A stretch of 64,000 nucleotides of DNA. Source: Agapetus fuscipes. Its lineage: Eukaryota > Arthropoda > Insecta > Trichoptera > Glossosomatidae. The stretch is taken from the NCBI GenBank assembly GCA_951799405.1, contig OX637346.1:10005215-10069214 (forward strand), written 5' to 3'. The notes under the pieces are model-generated. The model saw only the letters and a list, made by a program, of their open reading frames with translations. It searched no databases and had not been told where the DNA came from. Both the position numbers and the translations under genes were made by a program. Of the stretch, positions 55,791 through 64,000 are shown in pieces; the stretch's first letter is position 1, and every line of letters starts with the position of its first letter.

Positions 55791-56739
55791 GAGAATATAA
55801 AATTCATATTTTTCATCACATGTATTCAGGGAGATTCTTACAGTTTCCATGAAAAGCATCTTACCTTAAATTTCTAGTTAAAAACTGCATAAAAAGAAAA
55901 TGTTGAATTTTCAGGAAACCCAGACAAACATATTAGACATGCAGACCTTAACTAAGTGCTTGGCAAGGGAAGAAAAAGAAAGGAAAAATCCGCAAATGAA
56001 TCGTGAATAATATAGCAGAGGTCCAGCGGGAAGTGAAATAGAATGTACCGCTTGCGTGGTGTTGCAAATTGGGCTTAGCAAGAGAGAGAAGGCTGGATTT
56101 GTGCTTGGGAGGTGTACTCTTTTACTCACCCTCAGTTCTCTACAACCATTGGTACAGGTTCGAGTTTCGATGAAATGTGTGAATGTTTGACTGAATTATT
56201 CAATCCATGTCCATTGATTTGACAGGTCACTTAATTTGTGTTGGGTAGGTTATGTACAATGTAGTCTTACAAACATTAAGATAACATAATTGCAGCATGA
56301 ATTGGATCTGTTGGTAAAAGAGATTTTATACTTCTTATTCTTCTTCAATGGCTCTACAGCCCGTATCGAGCCTTCGCCTCCGTTATCTTCAGCCTCCATC
56401 CGTCTTTGTCCTCAGCCAAACGATAATTTGTCAAACTTTTTAGAGTTTTTTTATTCACACGCAGTGCAAATTGATTTCTATGAAAAGGTATAAAATTGTG
56501 AAATATATTCTTAATTTGTGAAAATAAAACTCTGTGTATCTTAAAAAAAATAAGCCTTTTCATAATAATTTGTCAAACCAAATCGGTCAACCAATAAAAT
56601 ACGGTATTTAACAATTATGAGCTGAGAATGATATTGCGCCATAACCATAAATAGAGATTAAGCCAAAGTATAACCAGCATCTCTGCATAATATATTTCAT
56701 TAGCTAAAGTCTGTAGTAAAAGTGTTTAGCCGGTTATTT
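55791..56739. other. Unique DNA
   Basis: Nothing recognised. Overlapping 67- and 69-codon frames at 56,290-56,563 have no motif. Confidence 0.35.
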
Positions 56740-57010
56740 GTAGAAGATCTCTAATTCCCGTTTGTTTTCCTCCACTCTTTTTGTCTTCTTTTCCTGTTCG
56801 GCCGACCCTTGGGCCGCCGACTAATGCAATAAATGAGAGCATAAACATGGCGCGTCAACGACCGCCCAAAGCCGACAGTCAAAGTCCTGCTGACGCGCTA
56901 ATGCCGGCACCTTTAAATTTGCTTTACGGCCCACTCAATTTTAATTGTGAAAAAAGGACGGACATTGAGCCGCCCTGCTAGGGAAATTGAAAGATTGAAA
57001 GTTCGTCCGA
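56740..57010. other. GC-richer unique island, candidate conserved non-coding element
   Basis: A sharply bounded GC-richer block (GGCCGACCCTTGGGCCGCCG, GCTGACGCGCTAATGCCGGC) with homeodomain-like words such as TTTACGGC and TCAATTTTAATTG. No repeat match in the window; the 66-codon frame has no domain. Function is inferred from composition only. Confidence 0.3.
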
Positions 57011-57299
57011 AAGCAGTTGAAATTAAATTACACAATACTACTTAAAATGTGATACAACTGATTGTTGTTATCGAAACATGCAAATGTAAGAGAAGTGATG
57101 ATTTCTTGAGGAATGTATTCGTATTTTAAAAACAAGATTAAAGATAACAGAAAAAAGAAGGAGTTCTTTTAAAGAAATCAACCCGCAATGAAGTAAGTCA
57201 ATGAAATGCTTGATGTGTTACAAAAAATCAGACAAAACGGTGCTGAAAATCAATAAATAAATTATATAACCTAAAAAGCAAAGATGTTTAAATATTTAA
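57011..57299. other. Unique DNA
   Basis: Nothing recognised. Confidence 0.35.
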
Positions 57300-57470
57300 A
57301 AGGTTCATATTGTATACTTTAACTTTAAGCACTTATTACACCTGTACCTTAAGCATCTTTACCTTTAAGCATACATATTATGTAAGTTTGCGATTGCTCG
57401 TGCTGCATATGTATGTACTTACAAAATATAACAGTACAAATCTCTAACTCACATACGTCCTTGCTTATAT
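57300..57470 (-). repeat. Possible very diverged family A copy
   Basis: GTTTGCGATTGCTCGTGCTGC followed by ATGTATGTACTTACAAAATA resembles the GTTTGCGCTTACAAATGCTGCATGTG... stretch. The rest is too diverged to align by eye. Confidence 0.35.
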
Positions 57471-57555
57471 TTTTCAAACCGAATGGCTTGTCCGTTGTCA
57501 ATTCAACTTAAATACCTTAGCAAATAATAAATCATCCAAAAATTATAAAATAAAA

Positions 57556-57620
57556 CAATTTGAATTTTCACAGTGTTAAAACACAAACAATACAAAATAT
57601 AAAAAATAAATCTATAATTT
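57556..57620 (+). repeat. HHF tail fragment
   Basis: TTGAATTTTCACAGTGTTAA and ACACAAACAATACAAAATAT match, on the opposite strand, the tail of HHF-6 at 49,705-49,745. Confidence 0.6.
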
Positions 57621-59999
57621 GTTTTACAATTTTCTCTTTAATTAATTGGTACATTTTCCTGAATGAAAAATCCTGGTGAATGAAAGCAAAAAGTGGAAGC
57701 AACTTAATACTCTCGACAGGTTGTAGCGTCAATCATTATGATGTACAGTTTTCTATAATAACATCTCTCAATAGTTTATCATAGGATTAAATAAACTATG
57801 TCGTACTTGTAGTAATATTACTCCATTACCCCAGTAAGACGGGCCGGTCTTTGCCTCATGGGAGCCATCAATACTCGTGTTTACAGATGGTCAGCTGCAC
57901 CACTTGGTGATTAATTTATATCAACAACTGCATGGATGCCAGACCCTACCCTGACTTTAATAATAAAGGCGCGTCACCATCCAGCACGACTCGACTATTA
58001 AACTGCGTGCCACGTGCAAAGAAACAGCACTCAAATTTGTTCAACGGTCATGAAAATACATGGTATATTTTCAATAAATAATAATGACAAACGGAGAAAA
58101 AATACCATAGAAAACAATTATGAAGTTCTCAGCCGAGTTGCTGGGGAAAAGGCAAATAAACATTTTTTTTATCGATGCCAAGGACCCAATTCATATATAA
58201 AGTCGTTTGTCCGCAAATCATAAGAATTGGCTAAAAAAATGAGCAGGATTTTTAACCATGTTTGTACATTTGTAATTAAAACAAACGCAAAGGTTAAAGA
58301 AAACATTAGAGTGGTGGTTAGCGCGGTTGTTAGCCGAAGGACTGTGGATGTATTCGTGTTATTTCGGCACAACCCGAAGACCACAGGCTCTACGGGCTTA
58401 AGTCTCGTGGACTGCTTTTCTTCCATGAAACTCAATTATTCTAACCAACTGGATTTTTATTAAAAAAAAAATTAAAACACATTTATTCGATACGCCACTC
58501 TCATTTTATCTAGGAGGCGTGCATTTTATATTTACGTTTAATTGTAAGGGACACTAAGCTCCCAGTAGCGTTTAATACAAATTTATTTAGGGGCTGATAT
58601 TGTTTCCTAAGGAAGGGGGGAGAGGGTAGCTGCAATAGAGGGGATGAACACGTATCTCATTGCAGAGGCTATTTAGGCCGCGGTCTCTATTACTGCCCCT
58701 GTGCAGTTTTCCGATACGTGACACCCCTGCATTTAATTAGAACACAGCTTGTTTGATAAATTTACGCAAATTGAATTTTAGAAAATGACGATTTTCTTGA
58801 TTTTTTAGTTCAATTTTCACTTACTGCGTTGACAATTTTAACACAAATTTTTAACACAAGTTTCACAAATTTAATTTTCGGGGTTTGCTTAGTTTAATTT
58901 CCCTGTACCTACTAAATTGACGTGTGAAAATATTTTCAAAGTACAAAAATTGTAAAATTATAAGGCTTGCACAATAAATGAAAGATTAAAAGACATATTG
59001 GCACAATACCAATACTAAGTTTCATCCCAGCCTGGTCACGCGGAGGGTGCAATACGTGACCAGTCATTCAAATATACAAAGTAAATGAAAGTTAAATAAG
59101 TAAAGAAAATAAATAAAGTAATATGTAGTTTTGATAAAATATAGTAAAAAAAAATGTTTGCTTTGGATATTATGTAAGTTGAATTTTTTTTCGATCCTCT
59201 CTTTAAGCATGAAGGTATCTCATAGTTACAAGGTATATTAATGTGCCATCTAAAAAATCATTAACTGACAGTATTTCTAATACAGAAAATGGTAACAAAA
59301 CACATGTAGTTTTTTTCTAGTATACGTACTTACATACAGCGTCACCAAGTCTTTTGAAAGGCAGGTACTATGGATATACGAGAGCAACACCATATATAAC
59401 AAAATATTTATGTAGATTTAACTTTGATTATATTCATTGTTTTGTTTTCAATCTCTTCAATATTTCTAGAAATAAAATAGTGCGGAATATGAAAAAAGTG
59501 AAATAAAAATCACAATCCGCAGTTTAAAAATCAATCGCTTAATCCACTTTGTATTGCGTTTGGAAATGTTTTTCTGATAAATGAACCAGCATTAGACGCG
59601 CAAAGCGAAATTGTATGATGTATTTTTATATAAAAGTTGGTAGAATGGAAGCGCTGAGAGCGATATTAATTTATCAAGTCCATTGTTGTTTGTTGTGTGG
59701 CAAAACAAACGCAGAAAAACATCCTGAAAAATGTGCGAGATTTGATAAATTTCAATCTGTCGGCTGAGACAACAAAGAGCGGCCGCCCGGGGTCTGGAGG
59801 TGACATCAATCACAGCCTTTTAGTTTGTGTTTGACCGGAAAATGATGTTCCTGTAAAAAGTGAAGTATGCTGTATTGCCAATTTCCCCAAAATTTTAAGT
59901 TTCCAATATTTTTTGCAATGAAGAAAAAATCATTTTTAATGATTAAAAAACATTAAAAAATGCAATTATACTGCACATACAATTAAGTTTACCGCTATA
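57621..59999. other. Unique DNA, no gene
   Basis: 58,305-58,480 has a tRNA-like word (GGTGGTTAGCGCGGTTG) and an A-rich end and might be a lone SINE; no second copy seen. GC-richer patches at 57,830-58,000, 58,600-58,740 and 59,740-59,830. No coding motif. Confidence 0.35.
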
Positions 60000-60153
60000 C
60001 ACCCAAAGAGGTTGCATGTGACGAGTGAAAACTACTTCTTTTACAGGACCTTACGCCTATCACTTTATCTGGGACTTTTCCAGCTCCCAAGAGGGCTTGT
60101 TCTTATTCCTTGTGAATTTATTTTGTATTTTATTTTGAATTTGAAATAAATAT
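60000..60153 (-). mobile_element. SINE B, 3' part (split)
   Basis: GAGGTTGCATGTGACGAG, TTTTACAGGACCTTACGCC, CCCAAGAGGGCTTG and GAATTTGAAATAAATA match the 37.8-kb SINE B. It is interrupted by HHF-5. Confidence 0.65.
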
Positions 60154-60396
60154 GGAATTAAATATTTAAAAATTGAAATGGTAAAACATGGTTTTAATTC
60201 ACTTTATTATTTTTGTTTTTGCTTGAACATTTTCTTACGTGTAATTTATCATGCTCCTGAAGATGCCTCATTAGGCGAAAATGTTCGAGCAAAAACAAAA
60301 AGAACAAAGTGAATTAAAACCATGTTGTACCATTTCAATTTTTAAATATTTATAAAAATGGACTTTCACTGTGTTAACAGATCAACACTAAAAAAT
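60154..60396. mobile_element. Hammerhead-bearing foldback element (HHF-5), nested in SINE B
   Basis: 243 bp: inverted arms (TTGAAATGGTAAAACATGG and CCATGTTGTACCATTTCAA) around one intact plus-strand hammerhead. The left arm keeps only the AACATTTTC end of a second ribozyme. Right tail AATGGACTTTCACTGTGTTAA as in HHF-1. Direct repeat ATAAATAT at 60,146-60,153 and 60,397-60,404 (8 bp, perhaps 11 imperfect). It splits SINE B, so it is younger. Confidence 0.78.
60252..60291 (+). ncRNA. Small hammerhead ribozyme of HHF-5
   Basis: TGCTC 60,252-60,256; CTGAAGA 60,257-60,263; unpaired T; GCC-TCATTA-GGC; GAA 60,277-60,279; AATGTT (near-palindromic, one G-U); cleavage-site C 60,286; GAGCA closing a perfect 5-bp stem I. 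Confidence 0.87.
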
Positions 60397-60492
60397 ATAA
60401 ATATCGAATTTGTTTCGAAAACCCTTGATGGGGATCAAACCTAAGCCCCTGGCATGGAATGCAAGCATTTTACCAACTGAGCTATCGACCAG
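60397..60492 (-). mobile_element. SINE B, tRNA-like head (resumed)
   Basis: Minus-strand A box TAGCTCAGTTGG (60,473-60,484) and B box GGTTTGATCCCC (60,430-60,441). No acceptor stem; continuous with the SINE B body across HHF-5, so not a tRNA gene. Confidence 0.72.
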
Positions 60493-61100
60493 ATTAACGG
60501 TCCAATAGTATATAGTGTAATAAATTAAACAAAATTAACGAGAAGATCCAAAATGCAGTACCTATAAGTATTCTAAAAGACAGGAGTTCAAAGCTATAAA
60601 TAATATTTTCTTCTTAATGCTTATCATCATAGAAATTAATTTGGTATTACAAGTACCTTTTAACAGAGAGGGGGGCTAAAAAAAGCGATGACACGTCTTT
60701 GGGTCTATATAAAGAACAAGAGGCGGTTACTACACTAAGTGTGGCGTCATTAAATCATTTCTTACGGAGTGACTGTCAAATACGGTGTCACGGACGATTC
60801 TCAATAGTAATTGGTAGCACATTTCAGATTTAATCTGGTATTTTTGTCGCGTCATCCCAAAGTCCCTAGGTAAGGTTACAAAGATGATAAATACACGGCA
60901 TTTGTAAGATAAACTGAACGCTTCTTTTACAAGTGAATGAATTATAAGCTGGAAAAATATATTTTTCAATTGACTGAAAAAAAAATCTTTCTTCTTCATC
61001 TTACAACGCCACTTCTAATGAAAATTGGCAATCATCATTTTGGATGTTTTGGCTCGAAATAGGGACTTGGTGCTTTTGTAGAACCATTGCTGCAGGTTTT
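60493..61100. other. Unique DNA
   Basis: The 89-codon minus frame at 60,730-60,999 has no recognised motif. Nothing else seen. Confidence 0.35.
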
Positions 61101-61291
61101 TCAGCACCCCTGTTTCAGGGAAGGTCGGCAAAAGTTGTGGGGCTTATGTTCATTTGAGGTTTGGATTTTATTTGTAAGTACACATTCAGCATTTGTAAGT
61201 GCGAACTACACTTGTTGGTTTGTGGGCATACATCTGAGAGTTTTAAATGAATATATACTTGCAACTTAGATTATAGATTATAGATTTATAG
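61101..61291 (+). repeat. Family A repeat, 5'-truncated
   Basis: Starts at CAGCACCCCTGTTTCAGGG and runs to ATTATAGATTATAGATT. Nearly identical to 48,925-49,110 (GGCAAAAGTTGTGGGGC), so a recent relative. Confidence 0.87.
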
Positions 61292-61402
61292 ATGTCCTTC
61301 GGCGTTCCTGAGAAAAGATTAATGTTCAGAAAGGCTGGAAAGTCTCTCTGAATTCTATACTGGAGAATAAAAGAAAATCATGAGCTTTTGACTAATAAAT
61401 TG

Positions 61403-61645
61403 GCAGAGGCTGATCTCTCATACTTTAAAAATGGTTCACTTTTCCAATGTCACCTGTGTTTCAGGCAGGGTCAGCAAGAGTTTCAGGGCTTGTGTTTATT
61501 TGAGGTTGGGTATATATAATATAAAACAAACATGCGGCAAGTGTATGCGCGAACGTATAAGTGTCTGCTTAATAAGCAGTGCTTATGGGAATGCATGTAA
61601 TATGAATCTTGAATGTAATTTACCTTTGCAGCGTAGATTCTAGAT
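61403..61645 (+). repeat. Family A repeat, full-length, diverged
   Basis: GAGGCTGATCTCTCATAC, AATGTCACCTGTGTTTCAGG, ACATGCGGCAAGTGTATGCG and CCTTTGCAGCGTAGATTC; a small AATAAGCAGTGCTTA hairpin has been added. Confidence 0.82.
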
Positions 61646-61794
61646 AGGCTTCTCCATTACCTGAGCTTTGTACCGAGCTCAGCAAAGGAATCTTTGGTAA
61701 ATTATAATCAATAATTAGAAATGAGTTAAATAATTATTGAAGAAGGTGTTTTCTGTTCTTGTGGCTAGAAAGACCGAATATTCGTAGCTCTGGT

Positions 61795-61915
61795 TTCAAC
61801 ATAGGTCAGAATGCAGTATAAGCTGTGTTTTGTACATATACAAAAATATTGTGAAAAATGAACCGTCCATGTTAAAAAAAATAAAAAGATAACGTATACC
61901 TACACTTCATTCATA
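61795..61915 (+). repeat. Family F copy
   Basis: AGGTCAGAATGCAGTATAAG, AAATATTGTGAAAAATGAACC and CTTCATTCATAAAATA match 40,782-40,905. Confidence 0.55.
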
Positions 61916-62800
61916 AAATAATATATCGACGGTTAAAAGGCAGTAGGGCATAAGCGACATTTTGGTCAGAAATGAGTTATGAATTATATCCTACTTGAAA
62001 TTTTCCGTTCTTTCTAATGCGCCAACTCTCATAGCTCTACAATGATTTTTGTAATAATATTTTATTTTTTTAATTGAAAGATTCAAATCAAAACACTGTT
62101 TTGTATTTTCACGATTATAATTATTTAAATTGTAATGATTTTTGTGTTGTTCATGCCCAAGCAAACAACAGCGTTTTTGAAGTAGGTATGGTTTTGGTGT
62201 AACCGACAAGATTTGGGCCTTTTTTGTCCTAAAAGCACTTGTGACATAAAAAAATCGTAAAACCACATTAATAGGAAAGCAATAAATGACTTTTTTTTAT
62301 TTTAGAGCTGTTTTGATTTTCACGATATGATTAAAATAAAAAAGTTAGGCCATTTTTCTGCAATCTCAAACATTAAACTGCTCTTCTGATCAATTTAGTT
62401 TATGTCGCTTCCTGCCTTTTAACCGTCGATATTCTTTGGTATATGAGAACACCGCGAAACAATGAGCAACCTACCGTTTCTTAGGATTTTTTTGTGTCAA
62501 AAAATTCCAAGAAACAATAATTTTATTTCCAATATTGTTGTTACAAAAACAGAATTCGCAAGGTTGTGTGCAGAAGCAAAGTTTATCGTGCATTGTATTT
62601 TCCCGGAAATTGTCGAGATTTTATTTTAAAGAAAAAAAGCCAGACATCTAATTCCAGCCAGCTTTAAAACAGCATATGAAGTTATAAAGAGCCGGAACTT
62701 TGTTCTATTTATATGGTAGCATGTAAAAATAAACTTAATCAGATTAAATGCAGCGGGCAAAGTGTTTCCGTAGCGACTCGAAAAACTTAGCAGCCGGCCG
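61916..62800. other. Unique DNA with an HHF-6 arm fragment
   Basis: 62,066-62,140 (minus) contains GATTCAAATCAAAACACTG and TTTTCACGATTATAATTATT, the complement of the HHF-6 right arm; no ribozyme core remains. Short inverted copies TTAAAAGGCAGTAGGGCATA/CCTGCCTTTTAACCGTCGAT flank 61,925-62,430. Confidence 0.5.
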
Positions 62801-62884
62801 TGGTACCATGGTTCTTGCATACATACAAGATACAAGACCATGGTTGCTTCTTACATACATACAAAATATGAGACCATGGTTGTT
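62801..62884 (+). repeat. Tandem repeat, ~46-bp units
   Basis: CCATGGTTcTTGCATACATAC ... AGACCATGGTTGCTTCTTAC ... AGACCATGGTTGTTG: about two units of an ACCATGGTT/TACATACATACAA motif. A single CCATGGTC also lies at 63,925. Confidence 0.65.
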
Positions 62885-62899
62885 GTCGTAATGTTGGCG

Positions 62900-62985
62900 G
62901 CTTGTTCATTGAGCATGTTATGTTATTAATTTACATATTGACTTTTTTGTACACATTTCTTTTTAAGGTTCTGTGGTTTTTATAT
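62900..62985 (+). repeat. LINE 3' UTR fragment
   Basis: TATTGACTTTTTTGTACACA and TTTTTAAGGTTCTGTGG match the 3' UTR at 3,115-3,165, upstream of the family A copy at 63,291 as in the 3-kb locus. Confidence 0.55.
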
Positions 62986-63290
62986 AACTTTATTATTCAC
63001 GCTACTCGTGATGTAGCAACAATCCCACAAGGAGTACCACCCGAGGTATGCTATTAGCTTCAGTAACATCGAACCATTTACTTTTAGAGTCATGTGCACG
63101 CCTCTGACCTAGAGGTTCTTGTTTTGTCGTGCCGTTGCTTTCACTTCACGGGAATGCCTTTCGCCACTTGAGAAAATATATTGCTTTGCATGAGCGTTCA
63201 TGTGCTGTGGGTCCTTCTGACACATTCATACAGGACGGGTACGAGGAGGGTTTGAGCATATATCATACCTAAATGATATTCATTATTTGT
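62986..63290. other. Unique DNA
   Basis: Nothing recognised; possibly an insertion between the LINE 3' UTR and family A. Confidence 0.3.
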
Positions 63291-63536
63291 ATTCCTTGAT
63301 GTATAGTTTGGTATGAGGCTGACCACCTATACTGTAATAATTTTTTCACTCTGCCAATGTCACCTCTGTTTCAGGAAAGGACAGCAAGAGTTGCAGGGCT
63401 TATGTTCATATGAGATTGGCGTTTTTATGTTGTAAGTGCGGCATTTGTAAGGGCAAACTTGTACGTTATCTGGTTATGGGAATGCATTTAATATGAATCT
63501 GAAATATCATATATATTTGCAACTTAGATTATAGAT
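63291..63536 (+). repeat. Family A repeat, full-length
   Basis: TTCCTTGATGTATAGTTTGG, GGCTGACCACCTATACTG, CACCTCTGTTTCAGGAAAGG, GGGAATGCATTTAATATGAA and CAACTTAGATTATAGAT. Confidence 0.87.
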
Positions 63537-64000
63537 ATTGTATCAAGATGCCTCTTAGACGTGCATGCTTTTCGTAAATAATTACACACGCAAGACAAAC
63601 CATCATTTTGTTCCATGTTTTATATGTTAAATTCTCTGGTGAAATCTCGTTTCGAGAATAACCGTTATTCCTGCCTATAAATAGAGACCGAGATGCTCAC
63701 TTTAAAAGAAACTCTGTGTTCAAACCGAATGTGACCCGTATCAGAAATAAATTGTGCAAAATAAAAACACGCAATTTTTATTAAATTAAATCCGGTAAAT
63801 TCATAATATAACCATGGTTTTGTATAATTCGTTCTTTATATTGCCTGCTTAGTGCTCACATACAATAGACGCGACCATGCTTTTGCGCCAATCTGCCTAC
63901 TTATACATCCATGCTTTAGTTGGACCATGGTCTATGGCCGCGCGACGGACGGTCGCAGTTTGGGGAGCAACTTTTCCCATTTCTGTAACACTAACGGCCA
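63537..64000. other. Unique DNA with family G and F remnants
   Basis: TCTCGTTTCGAGAATAACC at about 63,645-63,663 resembles the family G end. The GC-richer end 63,880-64,000 (GGCCGCGCGACGGACGG) shows no gene. Confidence 0.35.

Noticed and set aside
60420..60492. Possible tRNA gene on the minus strand
   Set aside because: A and B boxes are present but there is no acceptor stem, and the sequence continues as SINE B; a second copy at 38 kb confirms a SINE head.

Overview
This window is about 64 kb of AT-rich, repeat-dense eukaryotic DNA. It is most likely from an insect: the repeats are tRNA-headed SINEs, a LINE tail of a type common in insects, a hAT MITE, a foldback element and Penelope-type hammerhead elements, and the background is low in GC with frequent GTAGGTAC and TACGAGTAT words. 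The order (Hemiptera, Lepidoptera or other) cannot be fixed. I find no intact protein-coding gene, no true tRNA or rRNA gene, no CRISPR array and no bacterial-type operon. Nearly all open frames are chance frames or lie inside repeats; the exceptions are decayed LINE fragments.

The window is dominated by one ~245-bp dispersed repeat, called family A here, with about 25 copies on both strands. Its 5' end reads CCTTGACTTATAG, its core contains GGCTGACCACCCATACTG, and its 3' tail is GATTA or GATTATA repeats. At 2.7-3.4 kb it lies directly downstream of a LINE reverse-transcriptase C-terminus, so it may be the 3' end of that LINE or a SINE sharing it. At 50.4-53.06 kb it has been amplified into a satellite-like array of ~400-bp composite monomers that alternate in an ~806-bp higher-order period. 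Smaller families are B, C and D (tRNA-headed SINEs) and E, F, G, H (unclassified). Many are nested: a MITE in A, a LINE in A, D in C, a hammerhead element in B, a hammerhead remnant in A, and C in a foldback element.

The most interesting content is a set of small foldback elements at 6.8, 16.4, 18.7 and 60.2 kb, with a solo arm at 28.2 kb, a further copy at 49.7 kb, a weaker copy at 27.5 kb and decayed relatives at 14.3, 36.4, 44.3 and 48.6 kb. Each carries one or two small hammerhead ribozyme motifs: CTGANGA, stem II, GAA, a short palindromic stem III, a cleavage-site H, and a matching stem I. Several are bounded by perfect 12-14-bp target-site duplications and share a one-sided tail. This fits non-autonomous Penelope-associated or retrozyme-like elements whose ribozymes would act as dimers.

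Layout: 0-12 kb, A copies, the first MITE, the LINE tail, a perfect 81-bp-arm palindrome and a hammerhead foldback; 12-24 kb, mostly single-copy DNA with two hammerhead foldbacks and SINE C; 24-34 kb, an inverted A pair with a nested LINE, the solo hammerhead unit and the intact hAT MITE; 34-45 kb, SINEs B, C and D, a long-TIR foldback and a foldback (FB)-type element of inverted minisatellites; 45-64 kb, the A-derived satellite, further A copies and a nested hammerhead element. The remaining GC-richer unique blocks are candidate regulatory or conserved non-coding DNA, but nothing in the sequence alone proves function.
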